Below, in pieces: positions 21,376 to 30,051 of a stretch of 64,000 nt of DNA. Position numbers and translations under genes: made by a program. The stretch covers positions 1-64,000 of the forward strand of contig CAMNSS010000004.1 in assembly GCA_946555345.1 (NCBI GenBank), written 5' to 3'. The number at the start of each line of letters is the position of its first letter. Position 1 is the stretch's first letter. The notes beneath the pieces were generated by a model. It had not been told where the DNA came from, did not search any database, and saw only the letters and a program-made list of their open reading frames with translations. Source of the DNA: an uncultured Eubacterium sp. (GTDB lineage: Bacteria; Bacillota; Clostridia; Peptostreptococcales; Anaerovoracaceae).

Positions 21376-22975
21376 AAAAGCGTTTCGATGCAAAAATATT
21401 TATACGGCGTTATCGCCGGAGCTCATCGACGGTTATGTGATAACCGCCGATGAGAAAATCCTTTTCGTAGGCAATGTGGAAGATGCCGGGGCATACATAG
21501 ATGACGCAACTGAGATATTCGATTTTGCCGACCGGTTTCTCATGCCCGGATTCCATGATTTCCATGTGCATTTGATGTCGGGCGCATTGATGGAAAAAGA
21601 CGGCGTGCTGCGCTATGCGGACACGGAAGAAGAAGCGGTGCAGATCCTTTGGGAAAAGAATAAAGACAGGGATGATAAAGGCTGGATTCTTGGCGGTGCG
21701 TGGGACAATTTCCGCTGGCCGGACAGCCAATTACCGGCAAAAGAAAGCCTGGACCGGTATTTCAAGGATGTCCCAGTTTTCCTTTTAAACAAGGAGTGCC
21801 ACGGTGCATGGGCGAACAGTGAAGCGTTCAGGCGGCTGGGCATCACGAAAGAAACGCCAGATCCGCAGCACGGCTATTTTGCCAGGACAGAAGATGGCGA
21901 GCCGGGCGGATATGTACATGAGGCGGCGGCGATTCCGATGCTGGTGAGCATTTTTCAGGAAATGAGCACGGAAACCATGGCGGGATATGCGAAATCCTTC
22001 GCTGAAACGGCCAATGCATATGGGATCACATCAGTCTCCGATCTGCCGCTGTATGGCATCAGGACGGAAAAAGCTTATAAGCTGCTGGAAGATAGGGGCG
22101 ATTTGACCGTCCGGATCAATTTTGCGCTTGGATTGATGACGGAGATGGCGGATATCGTGAACGTTCGGAAGGAATATGCGTCTGACCTGCTCCGCTTTAT
22201 CGGCGTGAAAGATTTTCTGGATGGCACGCCAATGGGACATTCCGGTTATATGTTAGAGCCTTATACCGATATGCCGCAGTTTTGCAGCGAACCGATGATC
22301 GAGCCGGAAACGCTCAAGGCAAAAGCCGCAGAGATGGCGGAGCAGAACATCAAGGTGAGGCTTCACGCTTGCGGGGACGGCGCAGTGCGCCTGGGCCTGG
22401 ATGCATTTGAATATGCGCGGGAAAAGGCAGGAGAAAAAGATTTGCGCCACTGCATTGAGCATATTGAAGCGACTACGCCGGAGGATATCGCAAGATTTGG
22501 ACCGTTAGGCGTCATTTCATCTATCCAAGCGGATCATTTGCCGAAATACAATTTTGCGCAGCACCCGTTCCATACGATGATCGGGGAGGAACGGATGCAG
22601 TATTCGTGGCCGTTCAAGTCGCTATTGGATGGCGGTTCTGTGCTGGCGATGGGAACGGATTTCCCGGTGACGGAGCTGAATCCGCTGCGGGGAATCTTCC
22701 GGGCGGTCACCAGGCTGACAGACCAGATGGAGCCGGAAGGCGGCTTCAATCCAGATGAAAAGCTGACTATTCACGAAAGTTTGCAAGCATATACCCGAGG
22801 CGCTGCCTATGCGGCGGACATGGACGATAAGCTGGGTACGTTGGAGCCTGGAAAATTGGCAGATTTTGCAGTTTTCGAGAAAAACATTTTTGCGTGTGCG
22901 GCTGATAGGGAAACGATGTTCAACATGAAAGTATTGATGACCGTAATGAATGGCGATATCGTGTACGAGGCATAG
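21368..22975 (+). CDS. Amidohydrolase family protein (YtcJ-like), cassette 2
   Basis: The 535 residues match the length of the copy at 16591. Metal-site motifs are HDFHVHL, HACGDGA, LRHCIEHIE and MGTDFPV. The start at 21368 (MSKKAFRCKNIYTA) matches the paralogue and lies 8 bases after GGAGG; the frame is open 10 codons further up. The two proteins differ at the last metal-site motif (GTDCPV in copy 1, GTDFPV here), so specificity may have diverged. A nitrilase-type gene follows 197 bp downstream. Confidence 0.9.
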   Translation: MSKKAFRCKNIYTALSPELIDGYVITADEKILFVGNVEDAGAYIDDATEIFDFADRFLMPGFHDFHVHLMSGALMEKDGVLRYADTEEEAVQILWEKNKDRDDKGWILGGAWDNFRWPDSQLPAKESLDRYFKDVPVFLLNKECHGAWANSEAFRRLGITKETPDPQHGYFARTEDGEPGGYVHEAAAIPMLVSIFQEMSTETMAGYAKSFAETANAYGITSVSDLPLYGIRTEKAYKLLEDRGDLTVRINFALGLMTEMADIVNVRKEYASDLLRFIGVKDFLDGTPMGHSGYMLEPYTDMPQFCSEPMIEPETLKAKAAEMAEQNIKVRLHACGDGAVRLGLDAFEYAREKAGEKDLRHCIEHIEATTPEDIARFGPLGVISSIQADHLPKYNFAQHPFHTMIGEERMQYSWPFKSLLDGGSVLAMGTDFPVTELNPLRGIFRAVTRLTDQMEPEGGFNPDEKLTIHESLQAYTRGAAYAADMDDKLGTLEPGKLADFAVFEKNIFACAADRETMFNMKVLMTVMNGDIVYEA

Positions 22976-23172
22976 CACGGAAGCGCACGTTTCTGAAAAC
23001 TAGCGGCGTGGCATAATGTGATTTTTGTGCCGGCCGTCTGGAACGGCGCATATGCTCAGGCGGCAATGCAAATGTGTATGCGGCGGCGTGTATGCCTAGC
23101 CCGTGAGCGGGAGATAAAACGGCCATGGGCGGTAAATTGGTTATGGGCGAATGCGGAGAAGGGAGAGGAACG

Positions 23173-24036
23173 ATGAGAAATGTTAAAGTTGCTGTGACGC
23201 AGACTTTTTGCACACAGGACAGGGAAGGGAACAGGAAGTGTGCGGAGCGGCTTGTCCGTAAAGCGGCGGCGGAAGGCGCGAACATCATCCTGCTCCAAGA
23301 GCTGTACCAGGATCTGTATTTCTGCCAGAATTATGATTTTGAGAACTTTGCCCTTGCAATGGGACAGGACGACGAATATTTCCCGCATATGGGCCGCCTC
23401 GCAAGGGAGCTGGGCGTCGTGCTGCCGGTCAGTTTCTTTGAGAAGGACAACAACTGCTTTTTCAATTCCGTGGCAGTGATCGACGCCGATGGGCAGAACC
23501 TGGGGATTTACAGGAAAACGCACATCCCCGACGACATGGGGTATTTTGAAAAGTTCTACTTTTCACCCGGAGACCTGGGGATAAAAGTATGGGACACGAA
23601 GTTTGGCAGAATCGGCGTAGGGATCTGCTGGGACCAGTGGTATCCGGAAGTGGCGCGGATCATGGCTTTAAAAGGCGCGGAGTTGATTTTGTACCCGACT
23701 GCGATCGGCTTCCACACCAACGGTTTTACGGCGAATTGCTCCGAACATTGGCAGACCGTGATGCGCGGGCATGCGGCGGCGAACATGGTTCCGGTGGCCG
23801 CATCGAACCGGATCGGCGTCGAGAAGGGGGACTGGAGCGAGATACAGTTCTTCGGCAGGTCTTTTATCTGCGATGAGCGGGGGCAGGTCGTGCAGGAGGC
23901 GGACGGGGAAACGGAAAGCGTGCTGGTGCATGAGTTTGACCTTGACGGCATTGCACGCAGCAGGAACAATTTCGTGCTGTTCCGGGACAGGCGGCCGGAG
24001 GTGTACGGGGAAATTCTCACGCTTACTGGGAAATAG
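23173..24036 (+). CDS. Carbon-nitrogen hydrolase, N-carbamoylputrescine amidase-like
   Basis: This nitrilase-superfamily amidase of 287 residues has the Glu-Lys-Cys triad visible: LLQELYQ, YRKTHIP and GVGICWDQWYPE. The segment QELYQDLYFCQ resembles AguB, which converts N-carbamoylputrescine to putrescine, CO2 and ammonia. Beta-ureidopropionases share the same fold, so N-carbamoyl-beta-alanine is an alternative substrate. The start at 23173 has GGGAGAGGA upstream; an in-frame ATG at 23125 adds glycine-rich residues of no obvious use. It ends operon C. A ureohydrolase gene lies nearby on the other strand, which fits guanidino or ureido compound breakdown. Confidence 0.87.
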   Translation: MRNVKVAVTQTFCTQDREGNRKCAERLVRKAAAEGANIILLQELYQDLYFCQNYDFENFALAMGQDDEYFPHMGRLARELGVVLPVSFFEKDNNCFFNSVAVIDADGQNLGIYRKTHIPDDMGYFEKFYFSPGDLGIKVWDTKFGRIGVGICWDQWYPEVARIMALKGAELILYPTAIGFHTNGFTANCSEHWQTVMRGHAAANMVPVAASNRIGVEKGDWSEIQFFGRSFICDERGQVVQEADGETESVLVHEFDLDGIARSRNNFVLFRDRRPEVYGEILTLTGK

Positions 24037-24300
24037 GCTGTGCCGGGCGGGCGGTGTCAGGCAGGCCGCAGGTTTGTACAAGCGGCTAAGCGGATGGCGG
24101 CATGGCAGACGGCTTGAAAGGCTACAGCTGGATGACAGTGTGGCAAACAGTTTGCTGTGCTGCAGATGAACGGCAAGGAACACTAAGCTGTTTGAGCGGT
24201 ATACTGGACAGCATGAAGCGTACCGAAGAATATGCGAAATAAGATGGATTGCGCAAATCGCAGGTCTAATCAAGCGATTAAAAGAGAAACCTTTATAAAT

Positions 24301-24352
24301 GATGACAAGAACCATAGAAAATCTTTTTGCATTTTCTATGGTTCTTGTCATC
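24301..24352. terminator. Perfect 22-bp hairpin closing operon C
   Basis: The arms 24301-24322 and 24331-24352 are perfectly complementary, with the loop CTTTTTGC. AAACCTTTATAAAT precedes it. It sits between operon C (plus) and the convergent ureohydrolase gene (minus) and could serve both. Together with the relic at 24365 it accounts for most of the gap from 24037 to 24564. Confidence 0.8.
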
Positions 24353-24364
24353 AGGGGGAATTTT

Positions 24365-24418
24365 ATGAAACGGAGCATTTATCGTACAGTATTGCTAATC
24401 AGTTTAACTGCCCCATAG
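24365..24418 (+). pseudogene. Truncated relic, homologue of the frame at 18435
   Basis: MKRSIYRTVLLISLT and a stop after 17 codons match the start of the 45-codon frame at 18435. Both lie directly after a long hairpin and an ATCAGGG stretch. It is probably debris of the tandem duplication. Confidence 0.45.
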
Positions 24419-24564
24419 GAATACTTTTTGCTGTGGGGAAAATGAGCATGAAGCTTATCAAGCTGCTTATGCAGAATATAGCACATTTTTGAAAAGCTCC
24501 TGAAAATTTCTGAAATCCCCCCAAGAGGCTGACAGCCGTATCCATTTATCGGTTATTTAATTTC

Positions 24565-25485
24565 TTATCTGTTGGTATTGCTGAAATAGCTGAGGACTTC
24601 ATGGATAATCCGCAATGCAGCCCAACTGGTAATATCATTGACATCCAGCGGCGGTGCAACTTCGACGATATCCATTGCGCAAATCGGCAGATGTTTTAGC
24701 AGGGTCCGGATCAGTTTGATCAGTTGTATGCTGGTAAGCCCGCCGGAAACGGGGGTTCCTGTTCCAGGTGCAAAGGCCGGATCCAGCACATCAATGTCCA
24801 GCGTCAGATAAATCGCATCATAGCCTTCATAATAGCTGATTATATCTGCTGCAATACGATCTGCGCCCCGGTCATGGACATCCATGGCTCGGATCGTCTG
24901 AATCTGCGGGTTTTCCTTGATCAGATCCAGTTCGGCTTCTTCCGCCACGCGAACGCCCGCAAACGTCAGATCCCGATCGGTGATAACGCCTTCCAGCGCC
25001 CTGGCTTCCGTGCAGGCATGAGACCACTTGTGTCCGTCATATTCATCACACAGATCGTAGTGGGCGTCAAAATGCAGGATTCCAATTTTGGCTTCTGGCT
25101 TCTGCCCTTTCTGATATCTGCCGAAAGCTTTGTGCAACGGAATGGTTACAGAATGATCCCCTCCCAGAAACAATGCAAAATTTCCGGTTTTCATCACCTG
25201 GTAAGCCGCCTGTTCCACTTTCTGGAAGTAATCATTCCAATCCAGCGTGATTTGCAAATCTCCTAAATCATAAAGCACATCGTCTGCAATTCGTTTAAAT
25301 TCATCTGTCGTGTCCGAAAGATCCCTGGATAGCAGCCGCAGATGCTCCGGCGCTTTTGATGCGCCTTTATTAAGGCTTACGGCATTGTCAAAGGGAATCC
25401 CCATGATACATACGCGTGCCTGCTCTTTTGTTTTGGCAGACCATCGAAGCCATGAAGTTTCTTTGAATTTTGAATAGTCTAACAT
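24565..25485 (-). CDS. Ureohydrolase family enzyme (agmatinase-like)
   Basis: This manganese-dependent hydrolase releases urea from a guanidino compound. Metal-site motifs are LGGDHSVT, FDAHYDLCD and LDIDVLDPAFAPGTGTP. The start at 25485 (MLDYSKF) has GGAGG 7 bases upstream; an in-frame ATG 10 codons earlier would overlap the leader structure. It has 306 residues. Agmatinase, guanidinobutyrase and guanidinopropionase cannot be separated by eye. Given the nearby ammonia-lyase and carbamoyl amidase, guanidinopropionate or guanidinobutyrate are reasonable candidates alongside agmatine. It is transcribed against the catabolic operons from a sigma-70-type promoter. Confidence 0.88.
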   Translation of the reverse strand: MLDYSKFKETSWLRWSAKTKEQARVCIMGIPFDNAVSLNKGASKAPEHLRLLSRDLSDTTDEFKRIADDVLYDLGDLQITLDWNDYFQKVEQAAYQVMKTGNFALFLGGDHSVTIPLHKAFGRYQKGQKPEAKIGILHFDAHYDLCDEYDGHKWSHACTEARALEGVITDRDLTFAGVRVAEEAELDLIKENPQIQTIRAMDVHDRGADRIAADIISYYEGYDAIYLTLDIDVLDPAFAPGTGTPVSGGLTSIQLIKLIRTLLKHLPICAMDIVEVAPPLDVNDITSWAALRIIHEVLSYFSNTNR

Positions 25486-25600
25486 ATTTTTCCTCCAAAA
25501 AAATGTTGAATGCATTCCGTATCTTCTTGCGGCCTAGCGATACGTCTCTTCAACATCGAAACTTTTCTACCCGGCGATAGAAACTTAAATTTGATTTTAT
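25486..25600 (-). promoter_or_regulatory. Structured leader with attenuator-like hairpin
   Basis: Reading the minus strand, a small hairpin (TTTCTA / TAGAAA) is followed by an outer stem ATGTTGAA / TTCAACAT (25549-25556 with 25503-25510). The outer stem encloses CGTATC / GATACG (25539-25544 with 25518-25523). The outer stem runs straight into seven T and then the GGAGG ribosome site. This can be an intrinsic terminator or a riboswitch-like element. I do not recognise a known class; the conserved guanidine-I, -II and -III motifs are not apparent. Confidence 0.5.
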
Positions 25601-25606
25601 GCTATT

Positions 25607-25635
25607 ATTATACCTATTGTCGTACAAAAATGCAA
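25607..25635 (-). promoter_or_regulatory. Sigma-70-type promoter of the ureohydrolase gene
   Basis: On the minus strand, TTGCAT (25630-25635), a 17-bp spacer and TATAAT (25607-25612) form a good promoter. Transcription would begin near 25600 and give a leader of about 115 bases. Confidence 0.75.
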
Positions 25636-25735
25636 TAAAATTTATGGCGTCAATATGCCGTGCATTTGTATCTTATTTTATATCGCATTGCCGTTCTTTT
25701 CCCACGTCTGCCATTTCTCCGAATCATCGGCTTCA

Positions 25736-25918
25736 TCAATTTTTTTCTTGTATTTCCATATGATCCAGTGCGAATTGCAGCGCCATGCCGATCAGCTCGT
25801 TTCTGGAACGGTTGGTTCTTGTAGAAAGGGCGTTGTATTTTTCTTGCAGCGCTTTGTCTATGCGGATCGTCATTGTGACATTCTTTTCTTCCTTGGGTGT
25901 AATAATAAATTTTTCCAT
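25736..25918 (-). CDS. Ribbon-helix-helix (CopG/Arc-type) DNA-binding protein
   Basis: The 60 residues contain a beta-strand segment (NVTMTIRIDKALQEKY) followed by two helices (RSRNELIGMALQFAL), typical of small RHH repressors. AAGGAAGTG precedes the ATG. A TATAAT hexamer lies at 25951-25956 on the same strand, 30 bp upstream, and the gene may repress itself there. No toxin gene is adjacent, so an antitoxin role is not supported. It could regulate the ureohydrolase gene next to it. Confidence 0.7.
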   Translation of the reverse strand: MEKFIITPKEEKNVTMTIRIDKALQEKYNALSTRTNRSRNELIGMALQFALDHMEIQEKN

Positions 25919-26396
25919 AATAATTCACTTCCTTAATATCTTTTGAATACATTATAGTTTGGCTTGACATATCTATTCTATGACACAAAAAGCATTGAAA
26001 ATTTACTACAAAAATGAGTTGTAATAGGGTATAATGTCCTTATAATGCGTTTTAAATGGTATATGCGGCGTATTTCGGGGAAAATTTTTAAATATTGGGA
26101 AAGCAGTATCTGAATGCCTCTTTCGCATCGGCATTCGTGAAGCTGGTTCTGGGTATGGCGTATTTTTAGAGAATATTTTAGCGATCGGTGCGGCAGGATC
26201 TGGACGCCTTTGGCGTATTTTGCAGGGAACTCTGATCTTTGAAAGAACGCTTTTCCGCTTTTCGTGCGGCATCCCGTTTTCTGTGGCGTGGCCTTAAAGG
26301 CGTTTTTCAGGCGATTTTGAAAATTTTGTTTTTATCGAAACGGATATTTGGTAAAGAAAGAGCAGTATATGGAGTAGAGGAGCGTGGACGGATCAT
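25919..26396. other. Intergenic stretch between RHH gene and second activator
   Basis: No gene is supported here. It holds the TATAAT of the RHH gene on the minus strand at 25951-25956. An 88-codon minus frame lacks a ribosome site. A GG/GC pair near 26215 has the wrong spacing for sigma-54. Confidence 0.4.
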
Positions 26397-27806
26397 ATGG
26401 GCAAACTGAATGAGAAGGAACTGTTGATCGAGTATTACGAGGAGATCTTGAGCATCATGAATACGCTGCAAGTGGGCGTATTTATTACCGATGGGGAGGG
26501 CAATGTTTTGATGGTCAACCGGGAATCCGAACGGACCGGCGGCGGGATGGCGCTGGAGGAAGTTCTCGGCAGGAACATGAGATATCTGAAAGACGTGGGG
26601 TATGTGGATGAGTCTTCCGTCTTGCGGGTGCTGGAGACGAAGGATGAGTGCCGCATGATCCAGAAGCTGGCCGACGGCAGCAGCATTTACCTGACGGCAG
26701 TGCCGTATTATAAAAATGAGAAAATCGAACTTGTCGTATGCACCGAACGGGATGTGACCGAAACGAAGACGCTGGAAAACCTGTTGGAAGAAAGCAAGAA
26801 GCTTTCAGAGAAGCAGGCGAAGGAGCTTGCTTACCTGCGGGAGGAAAATAAGCGGCGAAAATCGGAAATTGTTGCGGAAAGCAGGGAGATGAAGGAGACG
26901 CTCAGGGCGGCTGGGCGGATTGCGCAGCTAGATACCACCGTATTGATTTCGGGAGAATCGGGCGTGGGAAAAGAAGTCGTCGCGGATTACATTTTCAAGA
27001 CGGGCGGCAGGAGCGATAAACCTTTTGTAAAAATCAACTGCGCCGCTTTTCCGGATAATCTGCTGGAGTCGGAACTCTTCGGGTATGAAAAAGGCGCGTT
27101 TACAGGCGCAGATGTGAACGGGAAACCGGGGATTTTTGAAATCGCAAATGAAGGAACGCTGTTTTTAGACGAGATAGCGGAAATCCCGCTCAGGCTGCAA
27201 GCGAAATTGTTGCGGGTTTTGCAGGAAAAAGAGTTCATGCGAATCGGCGGCAAGGAATCGATCAAAGTCAACGTCCGTATCATTGCCGCATCGAACATGG
27301 ATTTGCGGACGGCCGTGGAAAACGGCACATTCCGGGAGGATCTTTATTACAGGCTGAACGTCGTTCCGATCGAAATCCCTCCCTTGCGGGAAAGGAGGGA
27401 GGACATCAGGGCGCTGGCGGAGCATTTCGTGCAGGTGTTTTCCGAGGAATACAACATCAAAAAGCGCATATCGGCAGAAGCGATGTCGGAACTGATGCGC
27501 GCCCCTTGGCACGGGAACATACGGGAACTCCGCAACATGATCGAGCGGCTGGTGGTGAGTTATGACGGGGAACAGATCATGGCAGGACAGGTAAGGAGGC
27601 TGCTCTTTTCAGGCAGCGGCACGAAAACCAGCTCGGTGGCGGAAGGTGGCGTATCGCTGCGCACCTTGATGGACGAATATGAGCGGGATCTGCTCACGCG
27701 CTATCTTGAAAAATATTCCACTGCGGCCGAGGTTGCCCGCAAGCTGCAAGTCGATAAATCGACGATCGGCAGGAAATTAAAAAAATATAACCTGATTTCG
27801 CAGTGA
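26397..27806 (+). CDS. PAS-domain sigma-54-dependent transcriptional activator (2)
   Basis: This 469-residue paralogue of the activator at 5787 has the same layout: a PAS domain (VFITDGEGN near residue 28), a coiled linker, an AAA+ domain with GESGVGKE and GAFTGA, and a C-terminal Fis-type helix-turn-helix (AAEVARKLQVDKSTIGRKLKKY). The ribosome site is weak (GGAG about 20 bases upstream). It sits between operons C and D. The two activators have similar recognition helices, so they may bind the same TTGAAATTTCAA palindromes; which one controls which operon is unknown. Confidence 0.93.
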   Translation: MGKLNEKELLIEYYEEILSIMNTLQVGVFITDGEGNVLMVNRESERTGGGMALEEVLGRNMRYLKDVGYVDESSVLRVLETKDECRMIQKLADGSSIYLTAVPYYKNEKIELVVCTERDVTETKTLENLLEESKKLSEKQAKELAYLREENKRRKSEIVAESREMKETLRAAGRIAQLDTTVLISGESGVGKEVVADYIFKTGGRSDKPFVKINCAAFPDNLLESELFGYEKGAFTGADVNGKPGIFEIANEGTLFLDEIAEIPLRLQAKLLRVLQEKEFMRIGGKESIKVNVRIIAASNMDLRTAVENGTFREDLYYRLNVVPIEIPPLRERREDIRALAEHFVQVFSEEYNIKKRISAEAMSELMRAPWHGNIRELRNMIERLVVSYDGEQIMAGQVRRLLFSGSGTKTSSVAEGGVSLRTLMDEYERDLLTRYLEKYSTAAEVARKLQVDKSTIGRKLKKYNLISQ

Positions 27807-27839
27807 TATAATCTGAAAATTTAATATTTATTGAAAACG

Positions 27840-27883
27840 GTTGCGCATTTACCACTGAAACGGTTGTGAATGCGCAACTTTTT
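27840..27883 (+). terminator. Rho-independent terminator after the second activator
   Basis: GTTGCGCATT (27840-27849) pairs with AATGCGCAAC (27869-27878), followed by TTTTT. Confidence 0.9.
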
Positions 27884-28023
27884 ATTTGCGGGGAAAGCGG
27901 CGCAGCGGTTCAAATTTGCAGGATACTGACACGCAGATAGCAAATAAGTTAATTTTATGCAGCAAATTTTAGTTGCGCAAAAGACACTTTGGTGCAAGGA
28001 GGCATGATGGCAGGTTATGGAGA

Positions 28024-28078
28024 AAACGTTGAAATTTCAACGTTTAATCGAAAAATTCCAAGTTGGCATCATTTATGC
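28024..28078 (+). promoter_or_regulatory. Sigma-54 promoter with extended palindrome (operon D)
   Basis: The core TTGAAATTTCAA (28029-28040) is extended to a perfect 22-bp palindrome at 28024-28045, the longest of the four sites. TTGGCATCATTTATGC at 28063-28078 has GG-N10-GC spacing. The antiporter gene starts 90 bp downstream. Confidence 0.88.
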
Positions 28079-28167
28079 TATTAGTATAAACGCATGCAAA
28101 ATCACTGAAGATTCTTGAGAATCACCGTTGTCGTATTTGTTCACAGTTTAGAAAGGCGAGGAAACAT

Positions 28168-29553
28168 ATGGACAGTTTTGGAATATTAACCTTGATTCCG
28201 CCTATCGTGATCATCGTTTTCGCATTGGTAACGAAGCGAACCTTTGAAGCTCTGCTCATCGGCGCAATGGTCGGGTTCTTCATGACCGATAAGTGGAATG
28301 TGCTGGGCGCTACCGTGGATGGGTTTTCACAGGTAGTATCCGAGCAGGCATGGATGATACTGGTATTTGGCCTTTTGGGCGGATTCACATTCTTGCTCCA
28401 GCGTTCCAAAGGTGCGCTGGGCTTTGGCAAGCTCTTGCGGAAATTCGCAAATTCGGAAAAAAAGACGCTCCTGATCGGATGGGTTCTGGGGATTATCGTG
28501 TTCATGGACGATTATTTGAACATTTTGACGGTATCGGCTTCCTTGCGGGAAACGTGCGATAAGCATAAAACGCCGCGGGAAATGCTCGCATACGTAATCG
28601 ACTCGACAGGCGCGCCTGTGTGCGTATTGATTCCGCTTTCCACATGGGCGGTATTCTATGCAGGCACGGTGGCTGCTGAGAAAGGAATGGATGCATACGG
28701 AAGCGCAATGGATATCTACGTGCAGTCTTTGCCGTTTATCCTCTATGGCTGGGTTGCGATAATCGTCGTTCCACTGGTTATCCTGGGCGTTATTCCGAAG
28801 ATGTTCGGGATGAAAAAGGCATACCAGAGGGTTGCTGAAACAGGCCGTGTTTATTCGGAGAAGAGCGATAAGTATAACCAGGGCGTAACCGAATTTGATA
28901 AGCTGATGGAATCAGAGGGCATGGACGGTGATGCAAAATCAGGCAACATCTGGTTTTTCCTGGTTCCGCTGGCAGTCGTGCTGGGCGTATCGATTTATAC
29001 GGGAGACGTTTTGATCGGGCTTGCGTTTGCCCTGGTAGCGATGGCGGCGATGTACCTCATTTCAAGGGCGCTTAGCTTTGGCGAATTTTGCGAAGCATTT
29101 GCATCGGGGTTTGCATCCATGGTGCCGATGATGTTCATCACGATCGGCGCGCTTACCGTACAGGTTTCCATGGACGGAATCGGACTGCCTGATTATGTCA
29201 TCAATGCGGTATTGCCTTACATGAACGCTGACCTGTTCCCGGCGATCACATTCGTCGTGGTAGCGGCTCTGTCGTTTATCACGGGCAGCAACTGGGGTAT
29301 CCCGGCTCTGACGATTCCGATCTTGATCCCGCTGGCGTTTGCAGGCGGCGCAAATCCGCTGATCGTATTCGGCGCAATCGTATCGGGCGGCACATTTGGA
29401 AGCCACATCTGCTTCTACTCGGATGCAACGGTATTGACTTCGCAGGCAAGCGGGATCGACAATCTGGAGCATGCTTTTACGCAGTTCCCATATGGCGTGT
29501 TATCAGCGCTGATCGCACTTGTGGGATTCGTAATCTGCGGCTTTGCATTTTAA
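28168..29553 (+). CDS. NhaC-family sodium/proton antiporter
   Basis: This 461-residue polytopic membrane protein has about 11 hydrophobic segments. GFTFLLQRSKGALGFGKLL, FMDDYLNILTVSASLR and SGGTFGSHICFYSDATVLTS fit the NhaC antiporter group. Some members exchange organic acids or amines rather than protons. It leads operon D, so it may export a fermentation product or restore the sodium gradient used by the symporters. GAAAGGCGAGG is the ribosome site. Confidence 0.87.
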   Translation: MDSFGILTLIPPIVIIVFALVTKRTFEALLIGAMVGFFMTDKWNVLGATVDGFSQVVSEQAWMILVFGLLGGFTFLLQRSKGALGFGKLLRKFANSEKKTLLIGWVLGIIVFMDDYLNILTVSASLRETCDKHKTPREMLAYVIDSTGAPVCVLIPLSTWAVFYAGTVAAEKGMDAYGSAMDIYVQSLPFILYGWVAIIVVPLVILGVIPKMFGMKKAYQRVAETGRVYSEKSDKYNQGVTEFDKLMESEGMDGDAKSGNIWFFLVPLAVVLGVSIYTGDVLIGLAFALVAMAAMYLISRALSFGEFCEAFASGFASMVPMMFITIGALTVQVSMDGIGLPDYVINAVLPYMNADLFPAITFVVVAALSFITGSNWGIPALTIPILIPLAFAGGANPLIVFGAIVSGGTFGSHICFYSDATVLTSQASGIDNLEHAFTQFPYGVLSALIALVGFVICGFAF

Positions 29554-29595
29554 AGGAAAACGATATATTTTATTGAATCAAGAAGGAGGATAAAA

Positions 29596-30021
29596 ATGGC
29601 AAGAATTGAAGCGGAAAGAAGAGATTTGGTGAGCGAAGTGAAGAAGGGCAGCGATGTAACGGAATTGAAGTTCCGCCTTTCCATCCACGGCGAGGATATG
29701 CATTATCCCGGAGAGATGATTTCCGGCTGTAAGCTGATGGAAAAATGCATCGACTGCTGTACGGAGCTGAGCAATATCAGGGACGGCGGCGATGGCGGCC
29801 TGTTCGTGCGTACGGAAGGAAATATTTTAAGGCCGGTCCATATGCTCGATGCAGTAGAAATCGTTTGCTGGCTGATCAAGCAGGGCAATTCCTCCAGGTT
29901 ATACGGATATGAGATGTATAAAACCTCTGAATACAACCAGGAAACGGATCGTTCGGAAGTATTCGATGAGCCGGTATTGACCGTTAAAGGCGATGTGACA
30001 TTCGTAATCGCAAGAACTTGA
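29596..30021 (+). CDS. Hotdog-fold beta-aminoacyl-CoA ammonia-lyase-like protein (Kal/Acl type)
   Basis: The 141 residues resemble 3-aminobutyryl-CoA ammonia-lyase of lysine fermentation and beta-alanyl-CoA ammonia-lyase of Clostridium propionicum. The pattern HYPGEMISG, then TEL, DGGDGGLFVR, then GNSSRLYGYEMYK, lines up with the Kal/Acl order HYxG...VDGAR...TEL...DGDxxLF...VGNxS. The predicted reaction removes ammonia from a beta-aminoacyl-CoA to give an enoyl-CoA. Two CoA-transferase genes follow directly, which supports a CoA substrate. The assignment rests on my memory of the family, and the exact substrate is open. Confidence 0.65.
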   Translation: MARIEAERRDLVSEVKKGSDVTELKFRLSIHGEDMHYPGEMISGCKLMEKCIDCCTELSNIRDGGDGGLFVRTEGNILRPVHMLDAVEIVCWLIKQGNSSRLYGYEMYKTSEYNQETDRSEVFDEPVLTVKGDVTFVIART

Positions 30022-30051
30022 TGTGGTGCAGAGAAGCAAGCGGAGGGAAAA

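Noticed and set aside
25486..25600. Guanidine riboswitch before the ureohydrolase gene
   Set aside because: The conserved guanidine-I, -II and -III motifs are not visible, so I list it only as an unknown structured leader.
25736..25918. Toxin-antitoxin pair at the chromosomal RHH gene
   Set aside because: No small toxin-type gene lies beside it on either strand.
26205..26230. Sigma-54-like TTTGGCG...TTTTGC before the second activator
   Set aside because: Only 8 bases separate GG and GC; the spacing must be 10.
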